Source of the DNA: Phormidium sp. OSCR
GTDB lineage: Bacteria > Cyanobacteriota > Cyanobacteriia > Cyanobacteriales > Geitlerinemataceae
NCBI GenBank assembly: GCA_001314905.1
Contig: LJZT01000009.1
Coordinates: 1 to 64,000, forward strand
Length of the DNA stretch: 64,000 nt
Reading direction: 5' to 3'
Both the position numbers and the translations under genes were made by a program. Positions 33,456 through 42,747 of this stretch are shown here, one piece after another. Numbering within the stretch: the first letter of the stretch is position 1; each line of letters begins with the position of its first letter. The notes below the pieces were generated by a model. That model was given only the letters and a program-made list of their open reading frames with translations. It ran no database searches and was not told where the DNA came from.

Positions 33456-33562
33456 AATTATGATAGTTTGGCATCGATAACTGTTGATTTTTTAGCTAAT
33501 GAAATCCTTGGCATGAATACAAGTTTATAGGGTGCATCTCAATGCGTGCTATCGCTTCAGAT

Positions 33563-33644
33563 AACCCACCCCTCCCCCTCCCAAGAGGGGATTTTTCAAG
33601 TATTTCCCCTCCTGGGAGGGGTGCGCGATAGCGCGGGGTGGGTT
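33563..33644. repeat. Interspersed repeat element with terminal inverted repeats
   Basis: An 82-bp non-coding element bounded by the 10-bp inverted pair AACCCACCCC and GGGGTGGGTT. It contains two near-identical CCCCTCC..GAGGGG palindromes and a GCGCGATAGCGC palindrome. Related sequence occurs at 54584-54622 and, inverted, at 60132-60163. It sits in the only gap over 200 bases in the signalling cluster. It resembles the small MITE-like or REP-like repeats scattered in cyanobacterial genomes. Confidence 0.75.
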
Positions 33645-33674
33645 CAACACTTGCCTAACTGAAATACACCCAGT

Positions 33675-34511
33675 TTATAGACTGTCGATATTACTGACTT
33701 TCCACGTTCTATTTATTTTTTCTAGCGTGATGCGATAGTCGCTTGAATTAGGACTCACTGTGCTTTGACTTCGATCTATATTGCCATCAATATATAATGT
33801 TAGGTGTTCAGTTATAGTAACATCAATTTTAGCCCTGTTTCCTTCAAGTTGAAAATTTATACTATCATCGATTTTGCTACTATGATAGTCATAATAGCCC
33901 GGTTCTTCTTCGAGCCATTGAATAGATCCCATCGCCTTATCATATTGGTCTCCTGTTAAAACTTCATCTGCTGCGTCCCGATCTAAGGATGGACCGAATA
34001 GCTGTGGCTTGGCTTCTAAGTAGTTGTTGATGGCTTGCAAAACTCTCTCTTCTTCCTGACGAGTCAGCAAGATGGGATTCCGTAGGTCAATTTCAAGGTC
34101 ATAGGTTCCTTGAGGATAGCGAGAAGAAACTTGGATCATGTATTGACCACTTCGAGTCAGTTCTCCCTCGGAGATGCGATCATTATTGGGTGCATAAACC
34201 CAGAGACAGAGTTGTTCCTCGTCGTACTCGTAACTGAGGCGATCGCCGGGTTCCCCTTGAAAAACAAACACTAAATCTTCCTCGGCGGTAATTGTCCCCT
34301 GTTTACGGACGGTTAATTCGGAAAAGTCTAGGGGTTGAGGATTTCTTAATTCTCGCTGCGATCGCACAGAACAATCAACTGGATATGATGAAGCAATCAC
34401 AGATTCCTCAACAGATGAACTTTGTGATTCAGGCGAAAGTCCATCACAGCCAAATAATCCGAATATCATCAGGGGGATTCCCCATTGAGATAGGTATTGA
34501 GATTGATTCAT
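33675..34511 (-). CDS. Lipoprotein with PPC-like and ARC6-IMS-like domains
   Basis: This 278-residue product has a lipobox (LFGC at about 19-22) after a hydrophobic stretch. Residues about 55-145 form a beta domain nearly parallel to that of the next lipoprotein upstream (LCLWVYAPNN, SGQYMIQVSSRYPQG). The C-terminal part (about 160-278) resembles the IMS/ARC6-like domain: a helix then AKPQLFGPSLDRDAADEVLTG, and GYYDYHSSKID before beta strands ending in TWKVSN. That domain is known in cyanobacterial division protein Ftn2/ARC6 and in many cyanobacterial membrane and kinase proteins. The assignment is by eye. Confidence 0.75.
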   Translation of the reverse strand: MNQSQYLSQWGIPLMIFGLFGCDGLSPESQSSSVEESVIASSYPVDCSVRSQRELRNPQPLDFSELTVRKQGTITAEEDLVFVFQGEPGDRLSYEYDEEQLCLWVYAPNNDRISEGELTRSGQYMIQVSSRYPQGTYDLEIDLRNPILLTRQEEERVLQAINNYLEAKPQLFGPSLDRDAADEVLTGDQYDKAMGSIQWLEEEPGYYDYHSSKIDDSINFQLEGNRAKIDVTITEHLTLYIDGNIDRSQSTVSPNSSDYRITLEKINRTWKVSNIDSL

Positions 34512-34543
34512 TATTTCTTTGAACCTCTTGATTTGTGACTGAT

Positions 34544-35410
34544 TTATGGACTTTCTCTTGTGGACACTTCTCCAATATGAGTTCCCCTTATCTCCGTTCC
34601 AATCAACTCAGAAAACGCCTCAGCACGCTCTCGACTGGTAAATGAGGCAATTTGGATTTTATACTCATCAGAATCTGAAATATATTTTTTGTAAGAATCT
34701 CGACAAAACAGCGATTTGGCTCGTTGTAGATTTCGCTCAGTATACGGAGCATTCACGGGATAAAAAGTCACGGGATAGGAACTCGGATTCGTCGGAGGAG
34801 AATCGCCACATTCAGCTTTGGGAAACGAACTGCGATCGAATGAAATTGATGGCGACGAGGAGGTTGAACGGCGGCGGTTAGATGTACGAGTTGAACCACT
34901 AGACGACGTATCTCCCCTCTCAGACGTTCGAGACAACTCTGTTGAGACTACCCTGGATTCTGGGTTGAATAGCTCTAACTCTAAACTCGACACTTGGGAG
35001 CCGTAACGAGACGCCACTTGGATGGTATAGAGTCCCGTTCTGGGTAACGTGGAACTGGATAATATCCGATTATCAGGTGTATAGACCCAAACACAAACCT
35101 CATCGTCTGGGTAACGAAACTCAAACTCATGTCCTGCGGTTCCAGAGAAGCTAAAGCCAATATCTTCTCCTTCGGAAAATTCAAGTCGTCGCTGCAGATT
35201 TTGGTCTTGTAAATTGAGAGTTTCTGTGTTAGATAAACTTCTCGTTGGACTATCTGGACAAGTCCGAAGTTCCGAGATTTCTGGCTCCGTCGCAGTCGGT
35301 TCGCTTCCATCTGGAGATTGGGAAACTGAGCGACAGCCTGACAATCCCAGAGTTGCCGCTAATCCTAAACAAGATGCTATTTTGTGAATTTTGTTGACGG
35401 AATTATTCAT
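34544..35410 (-). CDS. Lipoprotein with PPC-like domain and SPOR-like end
   Basis: The ATG at 35410 places the signal peptide and lipobox (LSGC) correctly; an earlier start at 35443 adds an implausible leader. The product has about 288 residues. The beta domain (VCVWVYTPDN, TGLYTIQVASRYGSQ) is paralogous to that of the downstream lipoprotein. A Ser/Arg/Thr-rich linker follows. The last 45 residues (YKIQIASFTSRERAEAFSEL) resemble a SPOR domain, which binds denuded peptidoglycan glycan at division sites. The SPOR call is by eye. The protein should be periplasmic and lipid-anchored. Confidence 0.72.
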   Translation of the reverse strand: MNNSVNKIHKIASCLGLAATLGLSGCRSVSQSPDGSEPTATEPEISELRTCPDSPTRSLSNTETLNLQDQNLQRRLEFSEGEDIGFSFSGTAGHEFEFRYPDDEVCVWVYTPDNRILSSSTLPRTGLYTIQVASRYGSQVSSLELELFNPESRVVSTELSRTSERGDTSSSGSTRTSNRRRSTSSSPSISFDRSSFPKAECGDSPPTNPSSYPVTFYPVNAPYTERNLQRAKSLFCRDSYKKYISDSDEYKIQIASFTSRERAEAFSELIGTEIRGTHIGEVSTRESP

Positions 35411-35450
35411 TATCATGATAGAGGATTGATTTGAAAAAAGCAAGATTCAT

Positions 35451-36743
35451 TTAAAAATCTTCTTCAGCATCTCGTTTTAGTTTTTGACCCCAAAGATAGA
35501 AGGGTAACACGCCACCAAATCCTAAGAGAATTAAAAGAAATCCCGTCATGGTTAGGCGAGTTCCGAGGGGGAGCGATCGCCCAAAAACGGTAACTGTATA
35601 AGACTCTGAATTACTCACCACCTCCTCATCATTGACCTCAACCTGAATCTCCACTTGACGAATTTCACCCCGATCAGCATTTTCTTGATAAATGAGTTCA
35701 TACTCACCGAGAAGTGCATCTAGGAACAAGCGTAACGCCTGAGAAATTTCATCCTCATCCCCCGAAAATTCAGCAATTCCTCCCGTCGCCTCCGACATTT
35801 TTCGTAACGGTTCTTCCTCAACAAATAATTCGTCGGGAATCAGATTATCCGACTCATCAGAATTCTGGATATCATCAATCGTAGCGGGTTTCCCTAAATT
35901 ATACCTCTCTCCCAACTCTTCCTGGGTATATCCATATCCCAAAGTATGAACCGTAATATGATTTTCCCGGTTCAAAAGGGTCATTAGATTCTCGAAATCC
36001 TGTTCTCGATTTGGTCGGTTGTGGTAGCCATCAGACAGGAGAATCACCGATAAGCGAGGTTCGGGGTCTGACGAATCTTCCGGGAGATTAAACCGTTGAT
36101 CATCAGAGTCTGCTAACAGACGAACCGCCTCATTCATAGGACCATAAATATCTGTCGAGGCGCAAGGAGTTTCCGATTCTAAATAGTTCAGCATACTTTC
36201 CTGTCGCACATCTGAGGGACTGAAAAATCGTGTACTAATTTTGTCCCGTGTCACGTCATGGCCGTCACATTCTCCTCGTCCAATCCCAAAAGGAACAATC
36301 GCTACTCGCGTGTCACCACCCCGATTTTGAGTATCTGCGAGAAAGCGACGAATTGCCGACATTGCACTCTCAATCCGAGTTTGTCCCCCTTTATCTTGCT
36401 GTCTCATACTCCCGCTATGGTCCAACAAAACCACAATCCAAGCGGGTGGGGGTTGGCTTTCTTCAGGACTGCGCCAGTTGTCAACGGTGATGGGGTCTCC
36501 ATTGACGAAAACCTCAAACTGGTCTTCCTGAAGCTGCATCACGGGACGGTCGTCGTCATCCGTGACCTGAACTCGCAGTTTTACCCGGTCATTTTCAATT
36601 TGGGGACGACCCAGGTTCACATTTTGTCCCCAGACGGGGGAAGCCGTGACCAGGGCCAATGCGACCCCACTAAGCCATCGGGTCGAAAAAGCGATTGTAG
36701 AAGACCAAGCGGTAGTTTTCCGGGGTTTCGATATCATCTTCAT
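35451..36743 (-). CDS. Secreted, C-terminally anchored VWA-domain protein
   Basis: This protein has about 430 residues, with a signal peptide (VALALVTASPVWGQ) and a beta domain. The VWA domain (about 100-290) has DHSGS as MIDAS, a long insert with Cys residues (GRGECDGHD, ETPCASTD) and LSDGYHN. A second beta domain and a C-terminal membrane helix (about 400-420) with a short basic cytosolic tail follow. The first 74 bases overlap the end of the upstream gene in another frame. The signal peptide is encoded inside this overlap, so the overlap seems real. It would display a VWA domain in the periplasm. Confidence 0.85.
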   Translation of the reverse strand: MKMISKPRKTTAWSSTIAFSTRWLSGVALALVTASPVWGQNVNLGRPQIENDRVKLRVQVTDDDDRPVMQLQEDQFEVFVNGDPITVDNWRSPEESQPPPAWIVVLLDHSGSMRQQDKGGQTRIESAMSAIRRFLADTQNRGGDTRVAIVPFGIGRGECDGHDVTRDKISTRFFSPSDVRQESMLNYLESETPCASTDIYGPMNEAVRLLADSDDQRFNLPEDSSDPEPRLSVILLSDGYHNRPNREQDFENLMTLLNRENHITVHTLGYGYTQEELGERYNLGKPATIDDIQNSDESDNLIPDELFVEEEPLRKMSEATGGIAEFSGDEDEISQALRLFLDALLGEYELIYQENADRGEIRQVEIQVEVNDEEVVSNSESYTVTVFGRSLPLGTRLTMTGFLLILLGFGGVLPFYLWGQKLKRDAEEDF

Positions 36744-37770
36744 CAATGGTATAGAAGGTCAGGACGTAGTTATGTTTAAGGGTGACATCACGACGGGAAC
36801 CGAGGCGGGTTCCGTTGACGGCGACGGTTCCATAAAATTTGGGATTAGGACATAAGACGGCTTCTTTTCCTTTAAAGCGGATATCGGCGGCGTGGAGAGG
36901 AAGGTTGGGAAGTTGAATTTGGGCCTTGTCCGCTGAACCGATGCGAATTACGCCTTTTGGTGGGAGTTCGATGGATAATCCTTCTTCGATTTTGTCCTCA
37001 TCATCGTCAGTTTTGGAGAGGTAGGTGATAAATCTTAGCTGGGAGCGATCGATTTTGGGATAGTCTCGCTGGACAATGGTAGCTTGGGGGTCAATGTCTT
37101 CATAATCTTCGCCGGTATATTCAAAGCCTCGTCCGGCTCTGAGGGCCGGGAGATAACTGGGGGACGCATTAGTGACACTGAACGCAATCCCTAAACAGAG
37201 TCCTAAAAGTGCAAATCCTAGGGGGTCTTCATAGGGTCTAAAAGCTGGGGGGACGGTCTCAATAAGTTGACGAATTAACTCAAAGATAGATGCAGCCAAG
37301 AGACTGGCGAAACTGGCGGCGCTGACACTGAGGAGAAGTCGTTGGCGGAACCGTTTGGGGTTTCCTGCTTCTAAACTATGCCATCGCCAACTCAATCCTT
37401 CCGCAAATCCGACCGCCGCTCCCACTACTAGCCAGCCAAAGATACGCACAAAAAAGGCGGGAACGGGGATGTCCGGGAGAAAGAGAATTTGTGAGACAAC
37501 CCCCGCAATTACCCCCGCCAACAGTCCCACTCCCAAGGCGATGAGCAGCGGGATTCGCAGCATTCGCAAACTCAGTTTGGGACGGGTGGGGTTACTGACA
37601 AAAATTTCGTTGGCGACACTCCCAATGGCGAGGGAAATGGCGATACAGGGGAAGAGGACGACTTCGGGGAAGGGTTGCAACCAGCCGAAATCACTGAGAA
37701 TCAGTTGTCCGAGATTCCAACCCAGGAGCGCGGAGGTCAGTCCCGCAAGGATATAAAGGTAAGGTCGCAT
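36670..37770 (-). CDS. Multi-pass membrane protein with FHA-like C terminus
   Basis: In this 366-residue protein, about six membrane helices occupy residues 1-210, with Gly-rich turns (LGVGLLAGVIAGV, GWLVVGAAVGFAEG). A linker (GEDYEDIDPQ) leads to a C-terminal FHA-like domain (about 255-360): IRIGSADKAQIQLPNLPLHAADIRF, split around the phospho-binding loop, and TVAVNGTRLG. The Ser/Arg/His core of canonical FHA is only partly kept. It is related in layout to the VWA-membrane-FHA protein at 31992-33455. It may gather phosphorylated partners at the membrane. Confidence 0.78.
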   Translation of the reverse strand: MRPYLYILAGLTSALLGWNLGQLILSDFGWLQPFPEVVLFPCIAISLAIGSVANEIFVSNPTRPKLSLRMLRIPLLIALGVGLLAGVIAGVVSQILFLPDIPVPAFFVRIFGWLVVGAAVGFAEGLSWRWHSLEAGNPKRFRQRLLLSVSAASFASLLAASIFELIRQLIETVPPAFRPYEDPLGFALLGLCLGIAFSVTNASPSYLPALRAGRGFEYTGEDYEDIDPQATIVQRDYPKIDRSQLRFITYLSKTDDDEDKIEEGLSIELPPKGVIRIGSADKAQIQLPNLPLHAADIRFKGKEAVLCPNPKFYGTVAVNGTRLGSRRDVTLKHNYVLTFYTIDEDDIETPENYRLVFYNRFFDPMA

Positions 37771-37888
37771 GGGTTAAAATCTCCGTGGCGGTTGAGCGGT
37801 GCGGGGAATGGGGGACATAAATGTTATATAACACGATGGACGCTAGGGGAAGGCAAGGGGTCGGGGAATTGGGGTTAAGGGGAGAGTG

Positions 37889-40441
37889 TTACCGTAGTTT
37901 TTCCCTGATATCTGCTGCTAATTTCTGAATTGTTGCTCCTCCAGGGTCAATAATTCCATCTTGTGCTAGTCCATTTCTATTCTGGTAGGCTTTAACGGCT
38001 TGAATAAATGTATCTCCATGTTCTTTGTCTTGAAACATAGAGTAGTATTGAATATCATCCCGTTGAATATCGTCACCTTCGGGATTCAAAAAATCTTTCA
38101 AGGATTCGCTAAAGCTCCAATTATCCTCAGGTATTAAAACTTCTTTCAATAATTGGATAAACACAATTTGTTTGTTAGACTCGATATCGTTACGTGAAAT
38201 CTGAGGGTTTTCACGAAGCGTAAATGCTTCGAGATCTGCATTTAGGTTCTGTCGTAATTGATCCAGAGCGGGTTGGGTTCGGAGGATATGCGTCTCAAAA
38301 ACTTGCCAAGATTCTATTTCTTGTTCTTTTTCCCTAAGTTCTCCCTCGACCACCTCAATCACCTTATTATTAGTAGACCTAGCAGAAATGACCGAACCCC
38401 CAACACCACCAATCACACAAACCACTGCAAAGAGTAAAATAGCCGTTAACCGATCCATGTCAATTCCTCCGAGATTTACGTTTGCGAAAAAAACGATGTC
38501 AATGACATCCCCCAACTCCATCTGTCGCTTGATTCTGATTCCAAAAAGCTGGTCTTGCCACTCCCGCTGCGATACCTTGAAGAATAGAGATTTGTGAATT
38601 TCCCCCTTTGAGACTTGATAGAAGAATGCGGCTAGTTTGGGGGTTTTCGCCTCCTCAAACAATTTAGCTAAGGGCAAATACTCCTTTTTTTTGACACTGG
38701 GTTCTCGCCAGGTTGAAGTGAGTCCACTCAGAAAATTTTTCCATTCCGGGTATTCAGTCGCCTGGAAGGATAGGTGTTTTTGACCATAAATATGTCTGCG
38801 CATCAAGTCTAGGTCATTTTCTAGACTAGGATAAAGATACTTGCGGTACTCACTCGACCATAAGCCAGTAGAAGAACTGAAAAATAGACAGGCTTCAGTG
38901 AGAACGGTTGGGTTATTGACAAGATTAGAAATAATGATACAGATTCCTCGCTGGAGTTGTTTTCTAATTGCAGTAAACTTATAAGATATTTTGGAGATTT
39001 CTTTGTATATTTTTTGCTGTAACTCTAACGATGCCGCATAGTGACTTTGGGAATCTTTCGACTGATGGAGCCAGACCAAGAACTCCGGTAAAAAACTGGG
39101 GAGGACGATAGATTTAAGGGTATAGAGACGAGCTATCTGATGGGTGTAGATTCCTTGCGTCATGGCGGTTGTGGCACCTAATGCATCGGTCATCTCAAGC
39201 CACTCTGACTTAGAGGTTTGAGGAATTGCATACTCTAAAGAACTGATGAGGTCGAGGCTGACTTTCCCTCGTAGCATCATTCGTTTAAGAGCGGTTTTGG
39301 GGGGAAGCGTGGGTTCCAGTGCTGCGGGTTTGACGTTCGCAGGCGGTTCCTCGGTTGTCGGTGCAATCACCTCCTCTTGGTCAAGGGAAGAATCCTCGGG
39401 AGAAGTGTTCTCGGTTGTCGGTGCAATCACCTCCTCTTGGTCAAGGGAAGAATCCTCGGGAGAAGTGTTCTCGGTTGTAGCTGGAATCACCACTTCTTCG
39501 CCAATGGAAAAGTCCTCGGTTTCCGGTTCAACAACAATCTTCTCGGGGATGTCCACTTCGGGAGGATTTGCAATGGAGTTGGAGGGAGGCGGTGTTAGGG
39601 TGGATAGGTCGGCTTTTGGGAACTGCGAACCGGCTTCAGGTTGGAGAATGAGGCCATAGAGTCGGGGAGGGAGTTTCACCACCGATAGGCGATGGACGAC
39701 GGCTTTGGGAACGTAGCCTTGGGAAATTTGATAGAAAATTGCGGCGAGATGAGGTTGTTCGGTTTTCTCGAAGACAACGGCTAAGGGGTGATAGCGGGAG
39801 TCCAGGCTTGGCTCTGTTTCGTCATCCCAAAATCGGTAGATGTCGGCTAATAGTTCTTTGAACAGTGGTGAAGATACGGACTCAAAGCTGAAGTCTAGGT
39901 CGGCGTGGGGGTTCATGTGTCGTAAGTACGATTTTAATTCCTCGGCGACAAGGGTTTGATAGGTATGGGACCAGAGACCCCCAGGAGACCAGAGACCCCC
40001 ATCAGAGGTTAAGAGTTGGATGGCGGGATGGAGGAGTTCAGCTTGTTTGTACACCAGTCGATAGAACAGAAATCTGACTCCCGATTCGAGTCGTTTTTTG
40101 AGGTTCGGGAAATGTTGCAGAAAATCAGAGTCAACGAAGCGAAGACTTCCTTGTAAGCTGATAAACCGTTGATAGGCGTACTCGGGACCGTCAGCTATCC
40201 AGAGGAGGAATTTTGTTAAAAATTTGGGAACCAGTAAGGCGTTGAGGGTACAGAGGTGAATTAGTTCTCTATTATAGGGGGGGTTCTCAAGTCCTAGGGT
40301 GAGTCCTAATTCGTCGGAGATGTCTCCCCATTCAGCTTGAGAGATGACAGAGACAGCATCTTCTAATAGGCGGATAGACGACTGAGTGATTATCCCAGTG
40401 ATAATGATGTCCTGAATTGTTTGTATGGCGATGTCTCTCAT
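37889..40441 (-). CDS. Single-pass membrane protein with duplicated unknown domain and PG-binding-like end
   Basis: The ATG at 40441 gives about 850 residues; a TTG eight codons earlier is possible. Two copies of an unknown helical domain (about 10-260 and 390-640) each contain an (L)GLWS..Y segment and an LAAxFYQxSxGxxxK segment. Between them is an acidic linker with a perfect 60-bp DNA repeat. One membrane helix (LTAILLFAVVCVIGGVGGSVIS) precedes a coiled coil. The end resembles a peptidoglycan-binding type 1 motif (FIQAVKAYQNRNGLAQDGI). The last 380 residues are closely related to the next gene upstream. By topology, the long part is cytosolic and the short end periplasmic. Confidence 0.75.
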   Translation of the reverse strand: MRDIAIQTIQDIIITGIITQSSIRLLEDAVSVISQAEWGDISDELGLTLGLENPPYNRELIHLCTLNALLVPKFLTKFLLWIADGPEYAYQRFISLQGSLRFVDSDFLQHFPNLKKRLESGVRFLFYRLVYKQAELLHPAIQLLTSDGGLWSPGGLWSHTYQTLVAEELKSYLRHMNPHADLDFSFESVSSPLFKELLADIYRFWDDETEPSLDSRYHPLAVVFEKTEQPHLAAIFYQISQGYVPKAVVHRLSVVKLPPRLYGLILQPEAGSQFPKADLSTLTPPPSNSIANPPEVDIPEKIVVEPETEDFSIGEEVVIPATTENTSPEDSSLDQEEVIAPTTENTSPEDSSLDQEEVIAPTTEEPPANVKPAALEPTLPPKTALKRMMLRGKVSLDLISSLEYAIPQTSKSEWLEMTDALGATTAMTQGIYTHQIARLYTLKSIVLPSFLPEFLVWLHQSKDSQSHYAASLELQQKIYKEISKISYKFTAIRKQLQRGICIIISNLVNNPTVLTEACLFFSSSTGLWSSEYRKYLYPSLENDLDLMRRHIYGQKHLSFQATEYPEWKNFLSGLTSTWREPSVKKKEYLPLAKLFEEAKTPKLAAFFYQVSKGEIHKSLFFKVSQREWQDQLFGIRIKRQMELGDVIDIVFFANVNLGGIDMDRLTAILLFAVVCVIGGVGGSVISARSTNNKVIEVVEGELREKEQEIESWQVFETHILRTQPALDQLRQNLNADLEAFTLRENPQISRNDIESNKQIVFIQLLKEVLIPEDNWSFSESLKDFLNPEGDDIQRDDIQYYSMFQDKEHGDTFIQAVKAYQNRNGLAQDGIIDPGGATIQKLAADIREKLR
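39351..39530. repeat. 60-bp direct repeat in a coding region
   Basis: Bases 39351-39410 and 39411-39470 are identical. A third, diverged copy extends to about 39530. In the minus-strand protein they encode repeats of about 20 residues in the acidic linker (EEVIAPTTENTSPEDSSLDQ). Confidence 0.92.
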
Positions 40442-40491
40442 GTTGGTCTGGGTCTTGTGTTTCAATCAAACTGTTCCATCTCGTTTGTCTA

Positions 40492-42693
40492 TTATTCTCC
40501 AGGAGGTTCAGATGGACTTAATTTCTCCCTGATATCTTTTTCTAATTCCTGACTTGTTTTTCCTCCACGGTCAATAATTCCATCTTGTGGTAGTCCATTT
40601 CTATTCTGGTAGGCTTTAACGGCTTGAATAAATGTATCTCCATGTTCTTTGTCTTGAAACATAGAGTAGTATTGAATATAACTGGATTCAACAGTCTGTT
40701 CCGGCTCAATATTATCTTCCGATGGGTTATCATCTTCCGATGGGTTATCATCTACAGCACTTTCACCATTAGTATCAGTTAATACTTCTTTCAAAAAGTG
40801 AATAAAAACATCTTTTTCATTAGATGCGACGTAGTTGGGTGAATCTACAGGGTTCCTACGAATAAAATCATCGAGTTCCTGATTTAGATTTAGGTTCTGT
40901 CGTAATTGATCCAGAGCGGGTTGGGTTCGGAGGATATGCTTCTCAAAAAGTTGCCAAGATTCTATTTCTTGTTCTTTCTCCGTAAGTTCTCCCTGAATTT
41001 CTTGAGTTCTTTCCTGAACCACCTTAGTAGTAGAATTACCAGAAATCATCGAACCTCCAACACCCCCAATCACAAAAACCACTGCAAAGAGTAAAATAGC
41101 CGTTAGCCGATTCATGTCAATTCCTCCGAGATCTACGTTTGCGAAAAAAACGATGTCAATGACATCCTCCAAATCCATTTGTCGCTTGATTCTAAGTCCA
41201 AAAAGCTGGTCTTGCCACTCCCGGTGCGATACCTTAAAGAATAGAGATTTGTGAATTTCCCCCTTTGAGACTTGATAGAAGAAGGCGGCTAGTTTAGGGG
41301 TTTTTGCCTCCTCAAACAAGTTAGCTAAAGGCAAATACTCCTTTTGTTTAACTCCAGATAGTTTCCAGACTGACGTGAGTTCCCCCAGAAAATTATTCCA
41401 TTCCGGGTATTGATTCGCCTGAAAGGATAGGCCTTTGTGACCATAAATATGTCTGCGCATCAAGTCTAGGTCATTTTCTAGCTTAAGATAAAGAGACTTG
41501 CGATACTGACTCGACCATAACCCAGTAGAAGACCCCAGGAGTAAACTGGCTGCATCGAGGAGTTGGGGATGCTTGACGAGATGCGGGATGAGACCGCAAA
41601 TACCTCGCTCAAGATTTTGACTGATTTTAGGGATTTTCTCTAAATTGTTGCCCAGTTTGTTGAGGATTTCTGTCTGAAATTTTAGAGTGGCTAGGTAATA
41701 GTTGTTTAACTGCTTGGGTTGATTGATCCAGTCTAAGAAATTAGGCAGAAAACTGGGGATGACGATGGCTTTGAGGGTTAGAAGACGAAAATTTCTATCG
41801 GCATACAAACCGCCAGATATCGCCTGAGATGCACCTTGCTTATCCAGGAGTTTTGTCCAATACTTCTCATCAAGATTGGGATTATCGAGCGCATTTTCAA
41901 TGGCTTGAATATGGTTTATCTTGACGCGACCATTCATACAGGCTTTAATCGCCGTCTGAACATTGGAATCGCCAGGAATGGGGGGAGGTGAGGCGGAACT
42001 CCGAACGATCGCCTGTCTTAAAATCCCCTCCGCTTTCCCATCTATCGGACAAATCACCTGGAAATACTCAGGTCGCTCCAACGCCGCCACATTATAGGCC
42101 CAAGCCGTTTCCCCAGACGGTTGTAATTCCTGAGTTAAGCGATTGACAATTAAGGGAGTACAAGGAACCGTTGCGGGGATAAGGATGGGGATGTCCCCCG
42201 TGAGGAGTGTGCGAAATTGCTCTGGGAGGGGAATCTCTTGGTGGCTGAACTGAGTTCGATGAGGCTGACCCAATGTTTGAGGGTCGAAGGGATCAAAGAC
42301 GCGAATCTGGGGGCCCATCCAGCGTAGAATGGCCTCAATTCCTTGGCTGGCCCGGGTGAGAAAGTAGCGGTAGAGGGATACGGGACGACCGCGATCGTCT
42401 TTTCCCCGCGTCACCACCGCCACCACTGACCACTGTTCGCCATAGCCAGTCACCGTTCGTCCCACCAGGGCCGGATTGTCGCTACTGGCTCCCTCGGCTA
42501 ACTTAAATCCTCCGTTGGCGATCGCATCGGAGACGGCTTGAGGAATCGGATTCAGGGTTTGATTCATAAACACCCCAGTAAATCCCCCCGACTCCCAGCC
42601 TGAAGCAGTCCGTTTTACTTCAATCCCGGTACTAAATTCGTGAATCTCAAGGGGGAAACTTCCAAGGTTTGGAGAATTAGAATTGACAGTCAT
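40492..42693 (-). CDS. Single-pass membrane protein with GTPase-partner-like N terminus and PG-binding-like end
   Basis: From the ATG at 42693 this is about 733 residues; the upstream GTG/TTG-type start at 42726 is less likely. Residues 1-240 are an unknown domain (IHEFSTGIEVKRTASGW, GFTGVFMNQTLNPIPQA, WSVVAVVTRGKDDRG) absent from the paralogue. It could correspond to GAP1-N-type domains that accompany GTPases in conflict systems, a tentative idea. One copy of the helical domain shared with the downstream gene (about 250-500), a membrane helix (LTAILLFAVVFVIGGVGGSM), a coiled coil, and a peptidoglycan-binding-like end (FIQAVKAYQNRNGLPQDGI) follow. Three GTPase-like genes lie immediately upstream. 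Confidence 0.75.
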   Translation of the reverse strand: MTVNSNSPNLGSFPLEIHEFSTGIEVKRTASGWESGGFTGVFMNQTLNPIPQAVSDAIANGGFKLAEGASSDNPALVGRTVTGYGEQWSVVAVVTRGKDDRGRPVSLYRYFLTRASQGIEAILRWMGPQIRVFDPFDPQTLGQPHRTQFSHQEIPLPEQFRTLLTGDIPILIPATVPCTPLIVNRLTQELQPSGETAWAYNVAALERPEYFQVICPIDGKAEGILRQAIVRSSASPPPIPGDSNVQTAIKACMNGRVKINHIQAIENALDNPNLDEKYWTKLLDKQGASQAISGGLYADRNFRLLTLKAIVIPSFLPNFLDWINQPKQLNNYYLATLKFQTEILNKLGNNLEKIPKISQNLERGICGLIPHLVKHPQLLDAASLLLGSSTGLWSSQYRKSLYLKLENDLDLMRRHIYGHKGLSFQANQYPEWNNFLGELTSVWKLSGVKQKEYLPLANLFEEAKTPKLAAFFYQVSKGEIHKSLFFKVSHREWQDQLFGLRIKRQMDLEDVIDIVFFANVDLGGIDMNRLTAILLFAVVFVIGGVGGSMISGNSTTKVVQERTQEIQGELTEKEQEIESWQLFEKHILRTQPALDQLRQNLNLNQELDDFIRRNPVDSPNYVASNEKDVFIHFLKEVLTDTNGESAVDDNPSEDDNPSEDNIEPEQTVESSYIQYYSMFQDKEHGDTFIQAVKAYQNRNGLPQDGIIDRGGKTSQELEKDIREKLSPSEPPGE

Positions 42694-42747
42694 AGCTATC
42701 TCAGCAGTAAAAGAAATTCGGGACACCTCGGGTTAAGGTCAATCCCG

